The notes under the pieces: model-generated
Told to the model about the DNA's origin: nothing
The model's input: only the letters and a program-made list of their open reading frames with translations
Databases searched by the model: none
Shown here: positions 1 through 10,300 of the stretch, piece by piece
How positions within the stretch are numbered: the first letter of the stretch is position 1
Layout: every line of letters starts with the position of its first letter
Translations under genes and position numbers: made by a program
Source: Clostridiales bacterium
Lineage (GTDB): Bacteria; Bacillota; Clostridia; Christensenellales; Aristaeellaceae
Direction: 5' to 3'
Assembly: GCA_015056205.1 (NCBI GenBank)
Contig: SVGS01000011.1
Coordinates: forward strand, 1 to 64,000
Length of the DNA stretch: 64,000 nt

Positions 1-164
1 ACATCAAGCTGCCCGAAGGCGTGGAAATGGTTATGCCCGGTGACAACATCGATATGGAAATCACCCTGATCACCCCCATCGCCATGGAGCAGGGACTGCG
101 CTTCGCTATTCGTGAAGGCGGACGGACCGTTGGCTCCGGCGTTGTGGCCAAGGTCATCGAGTAA
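1..164 (+). CDS. tuf: Elongation factor Tu, C-terminal end (partial)
   Basis: The window opens inside this gene; the reading frame begins at base 3 and ends in TAA. The visible residues run from [14 protein letters not shown] through [15 protein letters not shown] to KVIE, which is the conserved third (beta-barrel) domain of EF-Tu, the GTPase that carries aminoacyl-tRNA to the ribosome. The GTPase domain lies outside the window. A good Shine-Dalgarno site for rpmG follows 8 bases after the stop, so tuf probably heads the transcript tuf-rpmG-secE-nusG. Identification is secure from the highly conserved tail; nothing can be said about its promoter. Confidence 0.97.
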   Translation, partial: IKLPEGVEMVMPGDNIDMEITLITPIAMEQGLRFAIREGGRTVGSGVVAKVIE

Positions 165-185
165 TCAAATCAGGAGGGAATCCAC

Positions 186-347
186 ATGGCTAATGCCGCT
201 CGCAACAAGGTTTGCCTGGCCTGCACCGAGTGCAAGCAGCGCAACTACAACAACATGAAAAACAAGAAGAACACGCCTGATCGCATTGAGCTCATGAAGT
301 ACTGCCCCTTCTGCAAGAAGCACACGACTCATCGTGAGACCAAGTAA
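186..347 (+). CDS. rpmG: 50S ribosomal protein L33
   Basis: This 53-residue protein starts at the ATG preceded by AGGAGGG. It has the L33 layout: a basic N-terminus, a first CxxC pair (CLACTEC), the [17 protein letters not shown] core and a second CxxC pair (CPFCKKH). The four cysteines make it the zinc-binding (C+) form. It is a large-subunit ribosomal protein near the E site. It lies between tuf and secE, the usual position in Firmicutes. Confidence 0.96.
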   Translation: MANAARNKVCLACTECKQRNYNNMKNKKNTPDRIELMKYCPFCKKHTTHRETK

Positions 348-397
348 GACATTCAGGCAGCACTGATGAAAATCATTGGGATGAGGATGTGAAAAAG

Positions 398-673
398 ATG
401 GCCGAGGAGAAGAAGGAAGTGCAGGCTGAAAAGACTGAGAAAAAGTCTGAAAGCCGCCTGAGCCGAATCATCAACTGGTTCAAAGAGCTTCCCGGAAGAA
501 TCAAGAAGCCGTTCAGGAACATGTATTACGAGCTCAAGAAGGTGACGTGGCCCAGCAAACAGAAGCTGATCACGTACTCCATCATCGTGCTGGTGTTTAT
601 GCTGTTCATGGGCGTCGTGATCGGTCTGCTGGACATGGGCGCATCCGCGCTGGTCAAGCTTCTGATCGCATAA
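398..673 (+). CDS. secE: Preprotein translocase subunit SecE
   Basis: SecE is the small essential clamp subunit of the SecYEG protein-export channel in the membrane. The protein has a charged Lys/Glu-rich N-terminus, the amphipathic family signature (MYYELKKVTWPSKQKL) and a single transmembrane helix (SIIVLVFMLFMGVVIGLL) near the C-terminus, the single-span form usual outside enterobacteria. A GTG nine bases upstream (389) is in frame, but the TGAGGA Shine-Dalgarno site is better spaced for the ATG at 398, giving 91 residues. It is followed 15 bases later by nusG, the classic secE-nusG pair. Confidence 0.93.
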   Translation: MAEEKKEVQAEKTEKKSESRLSRIINWFKELPGRIKKPFRNMYYELKKVTWPSKQKLITYSIIVLVFMLFMGVVIGLLDMGASALVKLLIA

Positions 674-688
674 CACAGGAGAGGGATC

Positions 689-1225
689 ATGGCTGAAAAT
701 ACGAAGGAGCCCTGCTGGTATGTCATCCATACCTACTCGGGTTATGAAAACAAGGTCAAGGACACGCTGGAGAAATCCGTGGAGAACAACGGCATGCAGG
801 ATCTGATCCTGGAGGTCCGGGTTCCCATGGAGGAAGTTGTGGAGATCCGCAACGGCAAGCGCGTCAAAAGCACCCGCAAGGTGTATCCCGGCTATGTGCT
901 GGTGCACATGATCGAGACAAGCGAAAGCTGGTATGTCGTGCGGAATACCCGCGGCGTGACCGGATTCGTCGGCCCCGATTCCAAGCCGGTTCCGCTGACT
1001 CAGGAAGAGGTTGACATGATGCTCAACACCGAACAGAGCAGCGTTGACTTTGGCTTCGCAATCGGGGAAAACGTCCGGATTCTTTCCGGACCCCTGGAGA
1101 ATTTCAGCGGCGTGGTGGAAGACGTGGATACGGTCCGCGGCAAGCTGACGGTCAAGGTGCAGATGTTCCTTGGCCGGGAGATGCCGGTGGAAGTCGATCT
1201 GGATCAGGTCGAAAAAGAGACCTGA
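689..1225 (+). CDS. nusG: Transcription termination/antitermination protein NusG
   Basis: The 178-residue protein has the NusG N-terminal domain (WYVIHTYSGYENKVKDTL near residue 10, and the KVYPGYVLVHM motif near residue 70) and a C-terminal KOW domain (GENVRILSGPLENFSG, from about residue 125). NusG binds RNA polymerase and modulates pausing and termination, and couples transcription to translation. AGGAGAGG lies just upstream of the ATG. The next gene, rplK, starts 166 bases later behind two hairpins, so nusG may be separated in expression from the ribosomal genes. Confidence 0.97.
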   Translation: MAENTKEPCWYVIHTYSGYENKVKDTLEKSVENNGMQDLILEVRVPMEEVVEIRNGKRVKSTRKVYPGYVLVHMIETSESWYVVRNTRGVTGFVGPDSKPVPLTQEEVDMMLNTEQSSVDFGFAIGENVRILSGPLENFSGVVEDVDTVRGKLTVKVQMFLGREMPVEVDLDQVEKET

Positions 1226-1258
1226 GTCTGATTCCGCTGCGAAAGACAAAGGCGCAAC

Positions 1259-1318
1259 GGGAGCGGAGCCCTGAACGTTCCGCTCCCTGCAACCCGCGCC
1301 TGACGGAGTTCCGCTCCG
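1259..1318 (+). promoter_or_regulatory. Two hairpins in the nusG-rplK spacer (rplK leader)
   Basis: Two inverted repeats sit in the 166-base gap before rplK. The first pairs GGGAGCGGA (1259-1267) with TCCGCTCCC (1279-1287); the second pairs CGGAG (1304-1308) with CTCCG (1314-1318). Neither is followed by a T run, so they do not look like terminators. L1 is known to repress its own operon by binding the leader mRNA; a role here is an inference from position. Confidence 0.45.
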
Positions 1319-1391
1319 GAGGGAAGCGGGGGGACGTGGGAGGAAATCAATATTTCCGCTCTACCACAATATTTATGGAGGTGCCACTCAT

Positions 1392-1817
1392 ATGGCCAAG
1401 AAAGTAACGGCTTACATCAAGCTGCAGGTGCCTGCCGGCAAGGCGACTCCTGCTCCGCCTATCGGTCCCGCGCTGGGCCAGCATGGCGTGAACATTCCCG
1501 GATTCTGCAAGGAATTCAACGACCGGACCGCGAAGGAAGTTGGTATGATCATCCCCGTGGTGATTACCGTTTATTCCGACCGGACCTTCACCTTCATCAC
1601 CAAGACGCCGCCGGCGCCCGTGCTGATCAAGAAGGAACTGAACCTGCAGAAAGCCAGCGGCCGTCCCAACAAGGACAAGGTGGGTCAGCTGACGAAGGAG
1701 CAGTGCCGCAAGATTGCTACCATCAAGATGCCCGACCTGAACGCCGGCAGCATCGAAGCCGCCATGAGCATGGTGGCCGGAACCGCCCGCAGCATGGGCG
1801 TGACCGTGGAAGAGTAA
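1392..1817 (+). CDS. rplK: 50S ribosomal protein L11
   Basis: This 141-residue protein matches L11 over its full length: [20 protein letters not shown] at the N-terminus, [12 protein letters not shown], and the C-terminal RNA-binding domain ending [20 protein letters not shown]11 binds the GTPase-associated centre of 23S rRNA and takes part in factor-dependent GTP hydrolysis and RelA activation. A GGAGG site lies about ten bases upstream of the ATG. rplA follows in the same direction after 72 bases. Confidence 0.98.
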   Translation: MAKKVTAYIKLQVPAGKATPAPPIGPALGQHGVNIPGFCKEFNDRTAKEVGMIIPVVITVYSDRTFTFITKTPPAPVLIKKELNLQKASGRPNKDKVGQLTKEQCRKIATIKMPDLNAGSIEAAMSMVAGTARSMGVTVEE

Positions 1818-1889
1818 CACCGGGGCATGGCCCCTTAACAATGTGGGAGGACATAGTGCCGCTAAGACCACATGGGAGGAATGAATCAT

Positions 1890-2579
1890 ATGAAACATGG
1901 CAAGAAGTATTCCGACAGCGCGAAGCTGATCGACCATCTGAAGCAGTATGATCCTGAAGAGGCCGTTGATCTGGTTGTGCAGACCGGCAAGGCCAAGTTT
2001 GACGAAACTGTCGAGATTTCCGTCCGTCTGGGCGTCGATCCCCGGCACGCGGATCAGCAGGTCCGCGGCGCGGTGGTTCTGCCTCACGGAACCGGCCGTG
2101 TGACCCGGGTGCTGGTTATCACCAAGGGCGACAAGGCGAAGGAAGCGGAAGAAGCCGGAGCCGATTATGTCGGCGCCGAAGAGATGATTCAGAAGATCCA
2201 GCATGAAAACTGGTTCGATTTCGACGTCTGCGTAGCCACCCCTGACATGATGGGTATGGTCGGCCGGATCGGCCGCATCCTGGGCCCGAAGGGCCTGATG
2301 CCCAACCCCAAGTCCGGTACGGTGACCATGGATCTCGCCAAGGCCGTCAAGGACATCAAAGCCGGTAAAGTGGAGTACCGTCTGGACAAGACCGCTATCA
2401 TCCACTGCCCCATCGGGAAGGTTTCCTTCGGCAAGGAAAAGCTGCAGGAGAATCTGAACGTGCTGATGGAAGCGATCAACAAGGCGAAGCCCGCCGCGGC
2501 CAAGGGGACCTATGTGAAGAGCCTGTATCTCTCCGCTACCATGGGTCCCGCCGTACGGGTCAATCCGCTCCGCTTCTGA
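1890..2579 (+). CDS. rplA: 50S ribosomal protein L1
   Basis: L1 forms the mobile stalk near the ribosomal E site and typically also represses translation of its own operon. The protein shows L1 signatures: [54 protein letters not shown] and a typical C-terminus. In-frame ATGs also occur at 1872 and 1881, but GGGAGGA ends at 1880, nine bases before the ATG at 1890, which gives the usual 229-residue length starting [10 protein letters not shown] strong terminator follows; rplJ and rplL, normally next in this operon, are not here. Confidence 0.97.
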   Translation: MKHGKKYSDSAKLIDHLKQYDPEEAVDLVVQTGKAKFDETVEISVRLGVDPRHADQQVRGAVVLPHGTGRVTRVLVITKGDKAKEAEEAGADYVGAEEMIQKIQHENWFDFDVCVATPDMMGMVGRIGRILGPKGLMPNPKSGTVTMDLAKAVKDIKAGKVEYRLDKTAIIHCPIGKVSFGKEKLQENLNVLMEAINKAKPAAAKGTYVKSLYLSATMGPAVRVNPLRF

Positions 2580-2609
2580 TCGCGGAAAGCGATAATCCGG
2601 AAACTTTCG

Positions 2610-2639
2610 GAAGAGGCTGTCACAGCCTCTTCTTTTTTT
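2610..2639 (+). terminator. Intrinsic terminator after rplA
   Basis: A perfect 10-bp stem (GAAGAGGCTG with CAGCCTCTTC) with a three-base loop is followed by a run of seven T. It closes the rplK-rplA transcript. Confidence 0.93.
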
Positions 2640-2774
2640 GCCGTCAAAAACTGTTTCAGACAAGGAAAAAGAAGGAGAAACGTCGAAATAAATATGGTTC
2701 GGTTTACGGCGCAGCCAATTCATGGCAGCGGCCGTATGCAGCGATTCGTCGACCGGGATCCGGAGGAGGGCTTT

Positions 2775-5700
2775 ATGAAACTGAATCCGACGCAGATGAG
2801 GGTTTTAGCGGGAGAGCAGGAGTATACCGAAGGGCGTGACCTGGAAGAGTCGGGCAGCGTCCGGGTCAGCGAACACAGCCCGGGCCTCATTCGTTTTACA
2901 ATTGCCGGAACGCCGCCCCGCACCGTTACGCTGACCCGAAGCCTGACGGTTCACTGCGACTGCGAAACCTTTGTACGCAGAGGCTGCTGCCGGCATGTGA
3001 TCGCAGCCTGGCTGAAGGCGGATCGGGAGCGGATGATCGAAGGGCTGCAGCAGAAGGCCGCCCCGGAGCGTGGCAGGGAACTGGCCAACCTGGTCAGCGG
3101 CCAGATGCCTTATGAAGCCAATCTGCGGCTGGAAGTCACGCTGGTGCCCGCGAAAAAGAGCGGGGAAATGGTTCGTGTCGGGCTGAGAGTCGGAGAGGAA
3201 AAGCTGTATGTGGTCCGGGATCTGAGAACGTTTCTGGCGGCCGAGGAACAGATGGAGACGATACCCTTCGGACGGGATTTCACCTATCAGCCTGAGTGGA
3301 TGCGCTTTCGGGAGGATGACGAGAACGTTCTGAATCTGCTGCGGAAATATTTTGACGCCCGGGATCCGGAAGGAGAGACGGCTCCGCCCGCCCAGCGGCT
3401 GCTGCAGCTGCCGGACAGCTTTGTCCGGGAGCTACTGGACGGGCTGGGGGAGACGGTGATCCGGGTGATGAATCAGGAAGGGAAGGCCAGAAGATGCCAC
3501 CCGGTGCCGGACGGAAAGATTCCCATGCAGTTCGGAATCCAGCTGGGGCCCCGCGGCCTTCTGGTCAGCGGAAAAATCCCGGTGGATTTTCAGCCCCTGA
3601 CCCTGGACTGCGCGTGGGGGCTGACCGGAGATCTGCTGATTCAGGTGGAAAAGGAACAGCAGCCGCTGCTGCGGCTGCTGACAGAGAGCCAGTATGAGGG
3701 AAAGAGCCTTTTCTCCTTTCCGCTTCAGGAAACGGAAGCGGTCATCGGGGAGATTCTGCCTTATCTGAAGCTCCGCGGAAGCGTGGAGATCAGTCCCGAG
3801 CTGAACAAGCGCCTGGTCCGGCTGCCGCTGGAAACCCAGGTTTATCTGGACAAGGAAAACAAGGATGTCATCGCGGAAATCCAGTTCCGGTACGGACATC
3901 AGGTTATCAATCCCTTCGGAAGCACAAAAGAAAAAATCACCCTGGGAAAAAGCGAGCAGCTGCTGCTGCGGGACGCGGAATCCGAACATACGGTGCTGGA
4001 GATTCTGGCGAACGCGGGTTTCCGGGTCCGCCGGGAGAACATCCGGCTGACCGGATCCAACGCCATTTTCGACTTCATCACGGAGGGCGTGAAAAAACTC
4101 CAGGCAGCCGCCCAGGTTTTTCTGAGCCATGACTTCAAGCGCATGGCGCCCAGCCGGCCCACGCTCCGGGGCAGCATGCGCATGAACGGAAACCGGCTGG
4201 AGCTGGTGCTGGAAAAGGACGGAGAGACCACGGAGGAAATCCTGGAGATCATCGAAGCGCTCAGCCGCAGGCGGCGGTATTACCGGCTGAAGGACGGATC
4301 CTTCCTGGATCTTCAGGATCTGGCCCAGTGGCAGGATACGGCGGCCGTTCTCTACGAGGCCGCCGTGCGGGACGGCAATCTGCCGGGAAGGGATATTCTG
4401 AGCCTGCGGTCCTACCGCGCGGCCTATCTGAGCAACATGCTGTCGGTGACCGGGCTGAAGCTGGAAATGGACGAAAGCGTGGCCGGCATGTCCCGGGTGC
4501 TGAACGGGGAAGAGATCATTACGGCGCAGGCGCCGCAGCTGGTTCCCGGCGTTCAGCTGCGGGACTATCAGAGAAGGGGCTACGAATGGATGTACGCCCT
4601 GGATCAGATGCGGATGGGCGGGGTGCTGGCGGACGATATGGGGCTCGGAAAAACGGTGCAGGTGATCGCGCTCCTGCAGGTGACCCGGGATCCTCAGAGA
4701 ACCAGCCTGGTGGTCGCGCCCACCTCGCTGACCTACAACTGGCTCAGCGAAATCCACCGCTTCGCGCCGGAGCTCAGCGCGGTGGTCCTTTCCGGAACCA
4801 GCATTCAGCGAAACCGTCAGATCAGCCATATCCGGGAGCACCGGGACGTGGATGTGCTCATCACCAGCTATCCCTTCGTCCGGCGGGATATCGAGCAGAT
4901 GAAGGATCTGCCGTTCCGCTTTGTGATTCTCGACGAGGCGCAGAATATCAAAAACGCGGGCAGCATTACCGCCGGAGCCGTGAAGCAGCTGCAGGCGGAC
5001 AGCCGTTTCGCCCTGACGGGCACCCCGATGGAAAACGGCGTCGGGGAGCTGTGGAGCCTGTTTGACTTTATTCTTCCCGGATACCTGCCGGGATACAACA
5101 CCTTTCTCAGAAGATATCAGGACGGAGAAAACTCGGAGGATCTGCTCCGCCGGATCCGCCCCTTCCTGATCCGGCGGCTGAAGCAGGACGTGCTGGAAGA
5201 GCTGCCGGACAAGATGGATATGACGCTGACCGCCCAGATGACGGAGGAGCAGAAGCGGATCTATCAGGCCGCGACCGAGCGGCTGCGGCCCCGGGTGGAG
5301 CAGATTCTGCAGGAAAAGGGCATGCAGCGGGGACGCATGGAGGTGCTCAGCGCCATTACGGAACTGCGGCAGATCTGCTGCCATCCGGCCCTGGTGATGA
5401 ACGAATACCGGGGCGGCAGCGGAAAGGAAGAAATGCTGATGGAGGTGCTGCCGGGATTCATCAGCGGAGGAAGACGCATCCTGCTGTTCAGCCAGTTTAC
5501 GGGGATGCTGAAAATGCTGCGCAAACGGCTGGACGACGAAGGATATCAGACGATGTATCTGGACGGAGATACTCCTGCCGCGGAGAGGCAGGAGCTGACA
5601 GAACGGTTTAACGGCGGAGAAGCCTCCGTGTTCCTGATCAGCCTGCGGGCCGGCGGAGCCGGACTCAACCTGACCGGGGCGGACATGGTGATCCACTACG

Positions 5701-5927
5701 ATCCGTGGTGGAATCCCGCGACGGAAGATCAGGCGACGGACCGGGCGCACCGCATCGGACAGCAGAAGAAGGTTCAGGTGCTGCGGCTGGTGACCGGGGA
5801 GAGCATCGAGGAACAGGTGGTGGAGCTGGGCCGGCGCAAAAAGGCGCTGTTCGACCGGCTGATCCGGCCGGGAGAATCGGAGATCAGCGCTCTGAGCGAG
5901 CAGGAAATCCGCGCCCTGTTTGACTGA
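2775..5927 (+). CDS. SWIM zinc-finger / SNF2-family DEAD-like helicase
   Basis: A 1050-residue ATP-dependent DNA translocase of the bacterial SNF2 (HepA/RapA-like) class. Residues about 60-75 hold a SWIM zinc finger (CDCETFVRRGCCRH, CxC...CxH). A long middle region (about 100-590) corresponds to the family's SNF2-associated domain. The motor begins near residue 594 (LRDYQRRGYEWM), with Walker A GLGKT at about 622, DEAQ box near 720, the helicase C domain from about 900 (LLLFSQFTGML) and HRIGQ near 993. The start chosen follows GGAGGAGGG; an upstream in-frame ATG at 2694 lacks a ribosome site. Related proteins remodel DNA- or RNA-polymerase-bound complexes; the target here is unknown. Confidence 0.93.
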   Translation: MKLNPTQMRVLAGEQEYTEGRDLEESGSVRVSEHSPGLIRFTIAGTPPRTVTLTRSLTVHCDCETFVRRGCCRHVIAAWLKADRERMIEGLQQKAAPERGRELANLVSGQMPYEANLRLEVTLVPAKKSGEMVRVGLRVGEEKLYVVRDLRTFLAAEEQMETIPFGRDFTYQPEWMRFREDDENVLNLLRKYFDARDPEGETAPPAQRLLQLPDSFVRELLDGLGETVIRVMNQEGKARRCHPVPDGKIPMQFGIQLGPRGLLVSGKIPVDFQPLTLDCAWGLTGDLLIQVEKEQQPLLRLLTESQYEGKSLFSFPLQETEAVIGEILPYLKLRGSVEISPELNKRLVRLPLETQVYLDKENKDVIAEIQFRYGHQVINPFGSTKEKITLGKSEQLLLRDAESEHTVLEILANAGFRVRRENIRLTGSNAIFDFITEGVKKLQAAAQVFLSHDFKRMAPSRPTLRGSMRMNGNRLELVLEKDGETTEEILEIIEALSRRRRYYRLKDGSFLDLQDLAQWQDTAAVLYEAAVRDGNLPGRDILSLRSYRAAYLSNMLSVTGLKLEMDESVAGMSRVLNGEEIITAQAPQLVPGVQLRDYQRRGYEWMYALDQMRMGGVLADDMGLGKTVQVIALLQVTRDPQRTSLVVAPTSLTYNWLSEIHRFAPELSAVVLSGTSIQRNRQISHIREHRDVDVLITSYPFVRRDIEQMKDLPFRFVILDEAQNIKNAGSITAGAVKQLQADSRFALTGTPMENGVGELWSLFDFILPGYLPGYNTFLRRYQDGENSEDLLRRIRPFLIRRLKQDVLEELPDKMDMTLTAQMTEEQKRIYQAATERLRPRVEQILQEKGMQRGRMEVLSAITELRQICCHPALVMNEYRGGSGKEEMLMEVLPGFISGGRRILLFSQFTGMLKMLRKRLDDEGYQTMYLDGDTPAAERQELTERFNGGEASVFLISLRAGGAGLNLTGADMVIHYDPWWNPATEDQATDRAHRIGQQKKVQVLRLVTGESIEEQVVELGRRKKALFDRLIRPGESEISALSEQEIRALFD

Positions 5928-5939
5928 GGCGGACGCGGG

Positions 5940-7145
5940 TCAGCCGATGCCCGAGGCGGACAGCAGGTTGCGGCATTTCCGGGTCACGGCGGCCGTTCCC
6001 GTATCCGTGACATTCTGGCAGAGCAGGAAGGTCAGATTCTGCTCCGGAAGATTGCAGAAATAGGTGCCCAGCCAGCCGTCCCATCCATATTCCCCTTTGC
6101 GGGTCAGCAGGGGCGCTTCCCCGGGACGGTCGCAGACGCGCATCAGGCAGGAATAGCTGTAGCCGCCCAGCCCGTCCCACAGATCCCGGCGGACGGACTC
6201 GCTCAGCTGCGGCGCGCGCATATACCGGACGGAAGCTTCGGAAAGGATGCGGCGGCCGTCCGGGGCGACGCCCTCGTTCAGCAGCATCCGCGCGAAGGAA
6301 AGATAATCATCCAGGGTGGAAACCAGGCCGGCGCCGCCGGATTCAAAGGCCGGCTCCCGGTCATAATCCCCGCCGACGGCCAGATGGTATTCATGGAATT
6401 CCTCCAGCCCGTCCGGGGTGCGGCGGTAGCAGGTGACGAAACGGTCCCGCTTTTCCGGAGGCACCCAGAAACCGGTATCCTTCATATCCAGCGGATCAAA
6501 GAATTCTTTTTTCAAAAATGAACCGAAGGACATACCGGAAACGACTTCCACCACCGCGCCGAGAACATCGGCGCAGGTGCTGTAGCGCCATTTCGTGCCG
6601 GGCTGGAAGGCGAGAGGCTGTTCGCCCAGCAGGCTGCAGAACTCCAGGGTGCTCAGCCCGCCGCCGGCCCGGATCCGCGCCTGATCATCCTCAAAGACGC
6701 GGGCCGCGTACTGGCCGGCGGGATCCGCGTCCGGATAGCAGAGGCCGGCCGTCATTCCCAGCAGCTCCAGAATCCAGGGAGCCCGGAGAGCCGGGGAAAG
6801 GGTTCCGTCCGCGGAGACAACCTTCGGATTCCGGAAGGCCGGCAGATAACGGTCCACCCCGTCCATGAGATCGATTTTACCCTGCTCCACCAGGCGCATG
6901 ACGGCGGCGGCGGTGATGGGCTTGGACTGGCTGTACAGGCGGAAGATCGAATCCCTGGACACCGGCTTCCGGGCCGCCAGATTCGCATAGCCGGCCTGCG
7001 CGTAACAGATTTCGTAATCCGCCTGGGAGACCAGAAGCGTGATCCCGGCGGCTTCCTGCCGGCTGACAGCCTCCTCCAGACAGCGGGTCAGCCGTTCCTG
7101 CACCGAGGCGGCGGGGAAGAGATCCGACAAATTCAGATTGGCCAT
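5940..7145 (-). CDS. Serine hydrolase, beta-lactamase/penicillin-binding-like family
   Basis: The 401-residue protein has the beta-lactamase (class C/esterase) fold. The nucleophile motif is SQSK (SxxK, in FRLYSQSKPIT, near residue 93), and a YST triplet in WRYSTCADVLG sits where the family has YxN. No signal peptide is visible, and the N-terminus (MANLNLSDLFPAAS) is soluble-looking, which argues for a cytoplasmic esterase or peptidase rather than a secreted beta-lactamase. AAGGAGG lies six bases before the ATG. It converges on the SNF2 gene with a 12-base gap and is divergent from the CotH cluster, with its own promoter. Confidence 0.85.
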   Translation of the reverse strand: MANLNLSDLFPAASVQERLTRCLEEAVSRQEAAGITLLVSQADYEICYAQAGYANLAARKPVSRDSIFRLYSQSKPITAAAVMRLVEQGKIDLMDGVDRYLPAFRNPKVVSADGTLSPALRAPWILELLGMTAGLCYPDADPAGQYAARVFEDDQARIRAGGGLSTLEFCSLLGEQPLAFQPGTKWRYSTCADVLGAVVEVVSGMSFGSFLKKEFFDPLDMKDTGFWVPPEKRDRFVTCYRRTPDGLEEFHEYHLAVGGDYDREPAFESGGAGLVSTLDDYLSFARMLLNEGVAPDGRRILSEASVRYMRAPQLSESVRRDLWDGLGGYSYSCLMRVCDRPGEAPLLTRKGEYGWDGWLGTYFCNLPEQNLTFLLCQNVTDTGTAAVTRKCRNLLSASGIG

Positions 7146-7177
7146 GGGGCGCCTCCTTTATTTCTGTTTCTCTGCGC

Positions 7178-7206
7178 AGTATATCACGATGCGGCAAAGA
7201 GTACAA
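7178..7206 (-). promoter_or_regulatory. Promoter of the serine hydrolase gene
   Basis: On the minus strand TTGTAC and TATACT are separated by exactly 17 bases, about 30 bases upstream of the gene. It points away from the CotH promoter, giving a divergent pair. Confidence 0.7.
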
Positions 7207-7253
7207 TTGAAAAACGGAGGGCGGCCAGGCCGCGCTGAAGTCCGGATGGAAAC

Positions 7254-7282
7254 TTGCAGAGAAACAGGGAATATGGTATAAT
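7254..7282 (+). promoter_or_regulatory. Promoter of the CotH cluster
   Basis: TTGCAG and a perfect TATAAT are 17 bases apart. Transcription would start near 7289, which makes the ATG at 7292 unlikely as a start and supports the ATG at 7319. Confidence 0.8.
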
Positions 7283-7318
7283 CTCAGCCAAATGGTAAGC
7301 AGGAAGGGGGAAGCCGGG

Positions 7319-10300
7319 ATGGAGCAGACGCAGGGTCCGGAAAGGAAGCGCCGGACGGTTTCCCGCGCTTCCAGACTGAAAAAGAGAAAAGCCAGACTGA
7401 ATTTTCTGATCATGCTCGGGATCGCCGCCGCGGTGATTCTGATCATTCTGATTACGCCGAAGGAGCCTCTGCACCGGGCGACCTATACCGTCGCCACGGA
7501 GAACGGGGAAACCGGAGAGCCGGTGAACGAAGTGGTCGGCGCGTATGAGGGGCTCGTGATCAGCGAGATTATGCCCGCCAACTCCGCGGCGGTGACGGAC
7601 GAAAACGGCAGCTACGGGGATTGGGTGGAGATCTGGAACAGCACAAACCGGGAGATCAACCTGGAAGGGATCGGCCTGAGCGACCGGGGGGACAGCATCC
7701 GCTTTCTTTTCCCCAATGTCAGCCTGGCGCCGGACGGAAGGGCCGTGGTTTTCTGCGACAATACGAATCTGAGCCAGGCCGGAAAGATTTTCCACGCCAA
7801 GTTTAAGCTGAGCAGCGTCGGGGAGACGGTCTATCTGTACGATCCCAGCGCCTATCTGATTGACAGCTGCAAGTATCCGGTCATGTCCTCCGATGAAAGC
7901 TGGAGCCTGACGGAGGACGGATGGAGAAGCGTGACCTGGTTCAGCCCCTGGTACGAGAATACGCCGGAAGGCAACCTGCGCTACCGGGAGAGCATTTCCG
8001 TGGCGGACGGAGCGCTGGTGATCAACGAGGTGATGGCGGATCCGCTGAGCGGGCTTCGGGATGACGACGACGAGCTCTGCGACTGGATCGAGCTGTACAA
8101 CACGACGGACCGGGTGATCCAGCTGGATCAGTACGGGCTGAGCGACAACGAACGGAAGCCGCTGAAGTGGCGCTTCCCCGACGGGGCGGTGATTCAGCCC
8201 CACGGATACTATCTGGTCCTCTGCACCGGGAAGAACCGGATGGATACGGCGCGGAACGGCGTTCCACATACGAATTTCAGGCTGAGCGCCGAGAAGGAAA
8301 CCATCGTCCTGACGGACAGCCGGGGGCGGGTGCTCGACCGGGTCATGATCGACAATCTGCCGGAGGACTGCAGCTACGGCCGGAACGATCAGGGGACGAT
8401 GCAGACGTTCGAATCCCCGACGCCGACGCTGCCGAACAATGAATCGGGCTTCCTGCAGATGGATATCAATCTGCGGGCCATGAATCATACCGGCATCTAT
8501 CTGAGCGAGATCCTGGCCAGCAACGACAGCATCGCCACCTATCAGAAGGCCGGCTTCACGGACTGGATTGAAATATACAACAGCACCGCCGAGACGGTGG
8601 ACCTTTCCGGCTGGGGGCTGAGCGACCGGCTGAGCCGGCCCCGCAAATGGCAGTTCCCGGCCGGGACATCCATCGCCCCGGGAGAATACAAGGTGATTCT
8701 GTGCGACCGGCATCCGGAAAAATCCGTTACGGGGGAATGCCACGCCGGATTTAAAATCTCGCGGACGGGGAGGGAGACCATCGTCCTCTCGGACGCCGGG
8801 GGCAGGATTCTGGACAAGATCAGCCTTCCCGAGATGAAGACGGATGTATCCTACGGTCGGACACTCGGAATGGCCGGCCTTTTTTATTATGACACACCGA
8901 CGCCTTTCAGCGCGAATCAGAACGGATTTACCGGATTCGCGGCGAAGCCTTCCTTCAGCATTGAGCCGGGCCTGTATTACTCTACCACCTATGTGCAGAT
9001 CAACATTCCGGAAGGAACGCAGGTGTTCTATACCACGGACAGCACCACGCCGACCCAGAACTCCACGCCCTACAACGGAGAACGGCTGGAGCTGAACTTC
9101 ACCAGCGTGATCCGCGCCAGAGCCTTCTCGGCCGCCGGGCTGCGTCCCAGCGACGTGCTGACGGGCACCTATTTCATCAACGCCTATCATAAGCTGCCGG
9201 TGGTCAGCGTGGTGACGGATCCGGTGAACCTGTGGGACGAGCAGAACGGGATGCTGACCGTCGGTAAGAACGTGGTCAAGGAAGCCGGCAAGCTGCCCTT
9301 CCCCAACACGGTATACCGGAAGGTGAAGGATTCCGGCGCGAGAGCCGAATGCTATGTGGAAATGTACGACGAGAGCGGCAATCCGCTGATCAGCCAGGGC
9401 GCTGAATTCTCCCTGATGGGAGACTTCAGCCTGGATATGCCGCAGAAGAGCATGAAATTCCGGGCCAAGAGCAAATACGGGAAGAAGACCTTTGCTGCCC
9501 CGCTGTTCCCGGACCGGCCCTACATGGAATACAAGAGTTTCGTGCTGCGCAACAGCGGCAACGACAGCATGTGGACCCGCGTGCAGGACGGATTCCAGAG
9601 CCGGCTGATGGACGCGACCGGCGCGACCGTGGCGCATCTGGCCTGGAAGCCCTACGCGGTGTATCTGAACGGGATCTACTGGGGCCACATGAACCTGCGG
9701 GAGCGCACCGACCGGTTTATGCTGGCCCAGCACGAAGGGCTGACCTTTGAGGACGCGCAGAATATCGACCTGCTTCAGGGAAACGGAAGCGTCAAATACG
9801 GATCCAACAAGGCCTACAAGGCGATGATCAAGAAGATCAAGGCCGGGGATCCCGCGAAGAATCCGGAGGATCTGCAGTACATTCTGGACAATGTGGATGT
9901 GGACAACCTGTTCGAGTACCTGGCCTACGAAATGTTCTTCGGGAACAGCGATATCGGCAATACCCGGTTCTACCGCTTCAAAACGGAAGGAAGCAAATGG
10001 AAATGGGTGCTGTACGATGTGGACTACGGTCTGTATTCCTCCAGCTTTGACAGCCCAAAGAGCTATACCAAGGCCAAGGGGATGGGACAGAAGCTGATTG
10101 ACAACACCATTTTCCTGAAGCTGCTGAGCGTGCCGGAATACAGGGACAAGTACCTGACCGTGTATGGGAACCTGTTCAAGCAGCTGACCACGGATTTTAT
10201 GCTGTCTGTTCTGGACGAGCTGGTGGCGCAGATTACCCCGGAAATGCCGCTGCACTGGGCGCGGTGGGGAGAGGAAAACGACCCGATGGTCATCGCCGAG

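Noticed and set aside
3432..5750. Long minus-strand open frame (772 codons) opposite the SNF2 gene
   Set aside because: It mirrors the codon bias of a GC-rich gene, has no ribosome site, and its translation is low-complexity in His/Gln/Arg with no family signal, whereas the plus strand has clear helicase motifs.
5940..7145. Antibiotic-resistance beta-lactamase
   Set aside because: The SxxK fold is present, but there is no signal peptide, no clear YxN or KTG triplet, and the family is dominated by esterases and peptidases.
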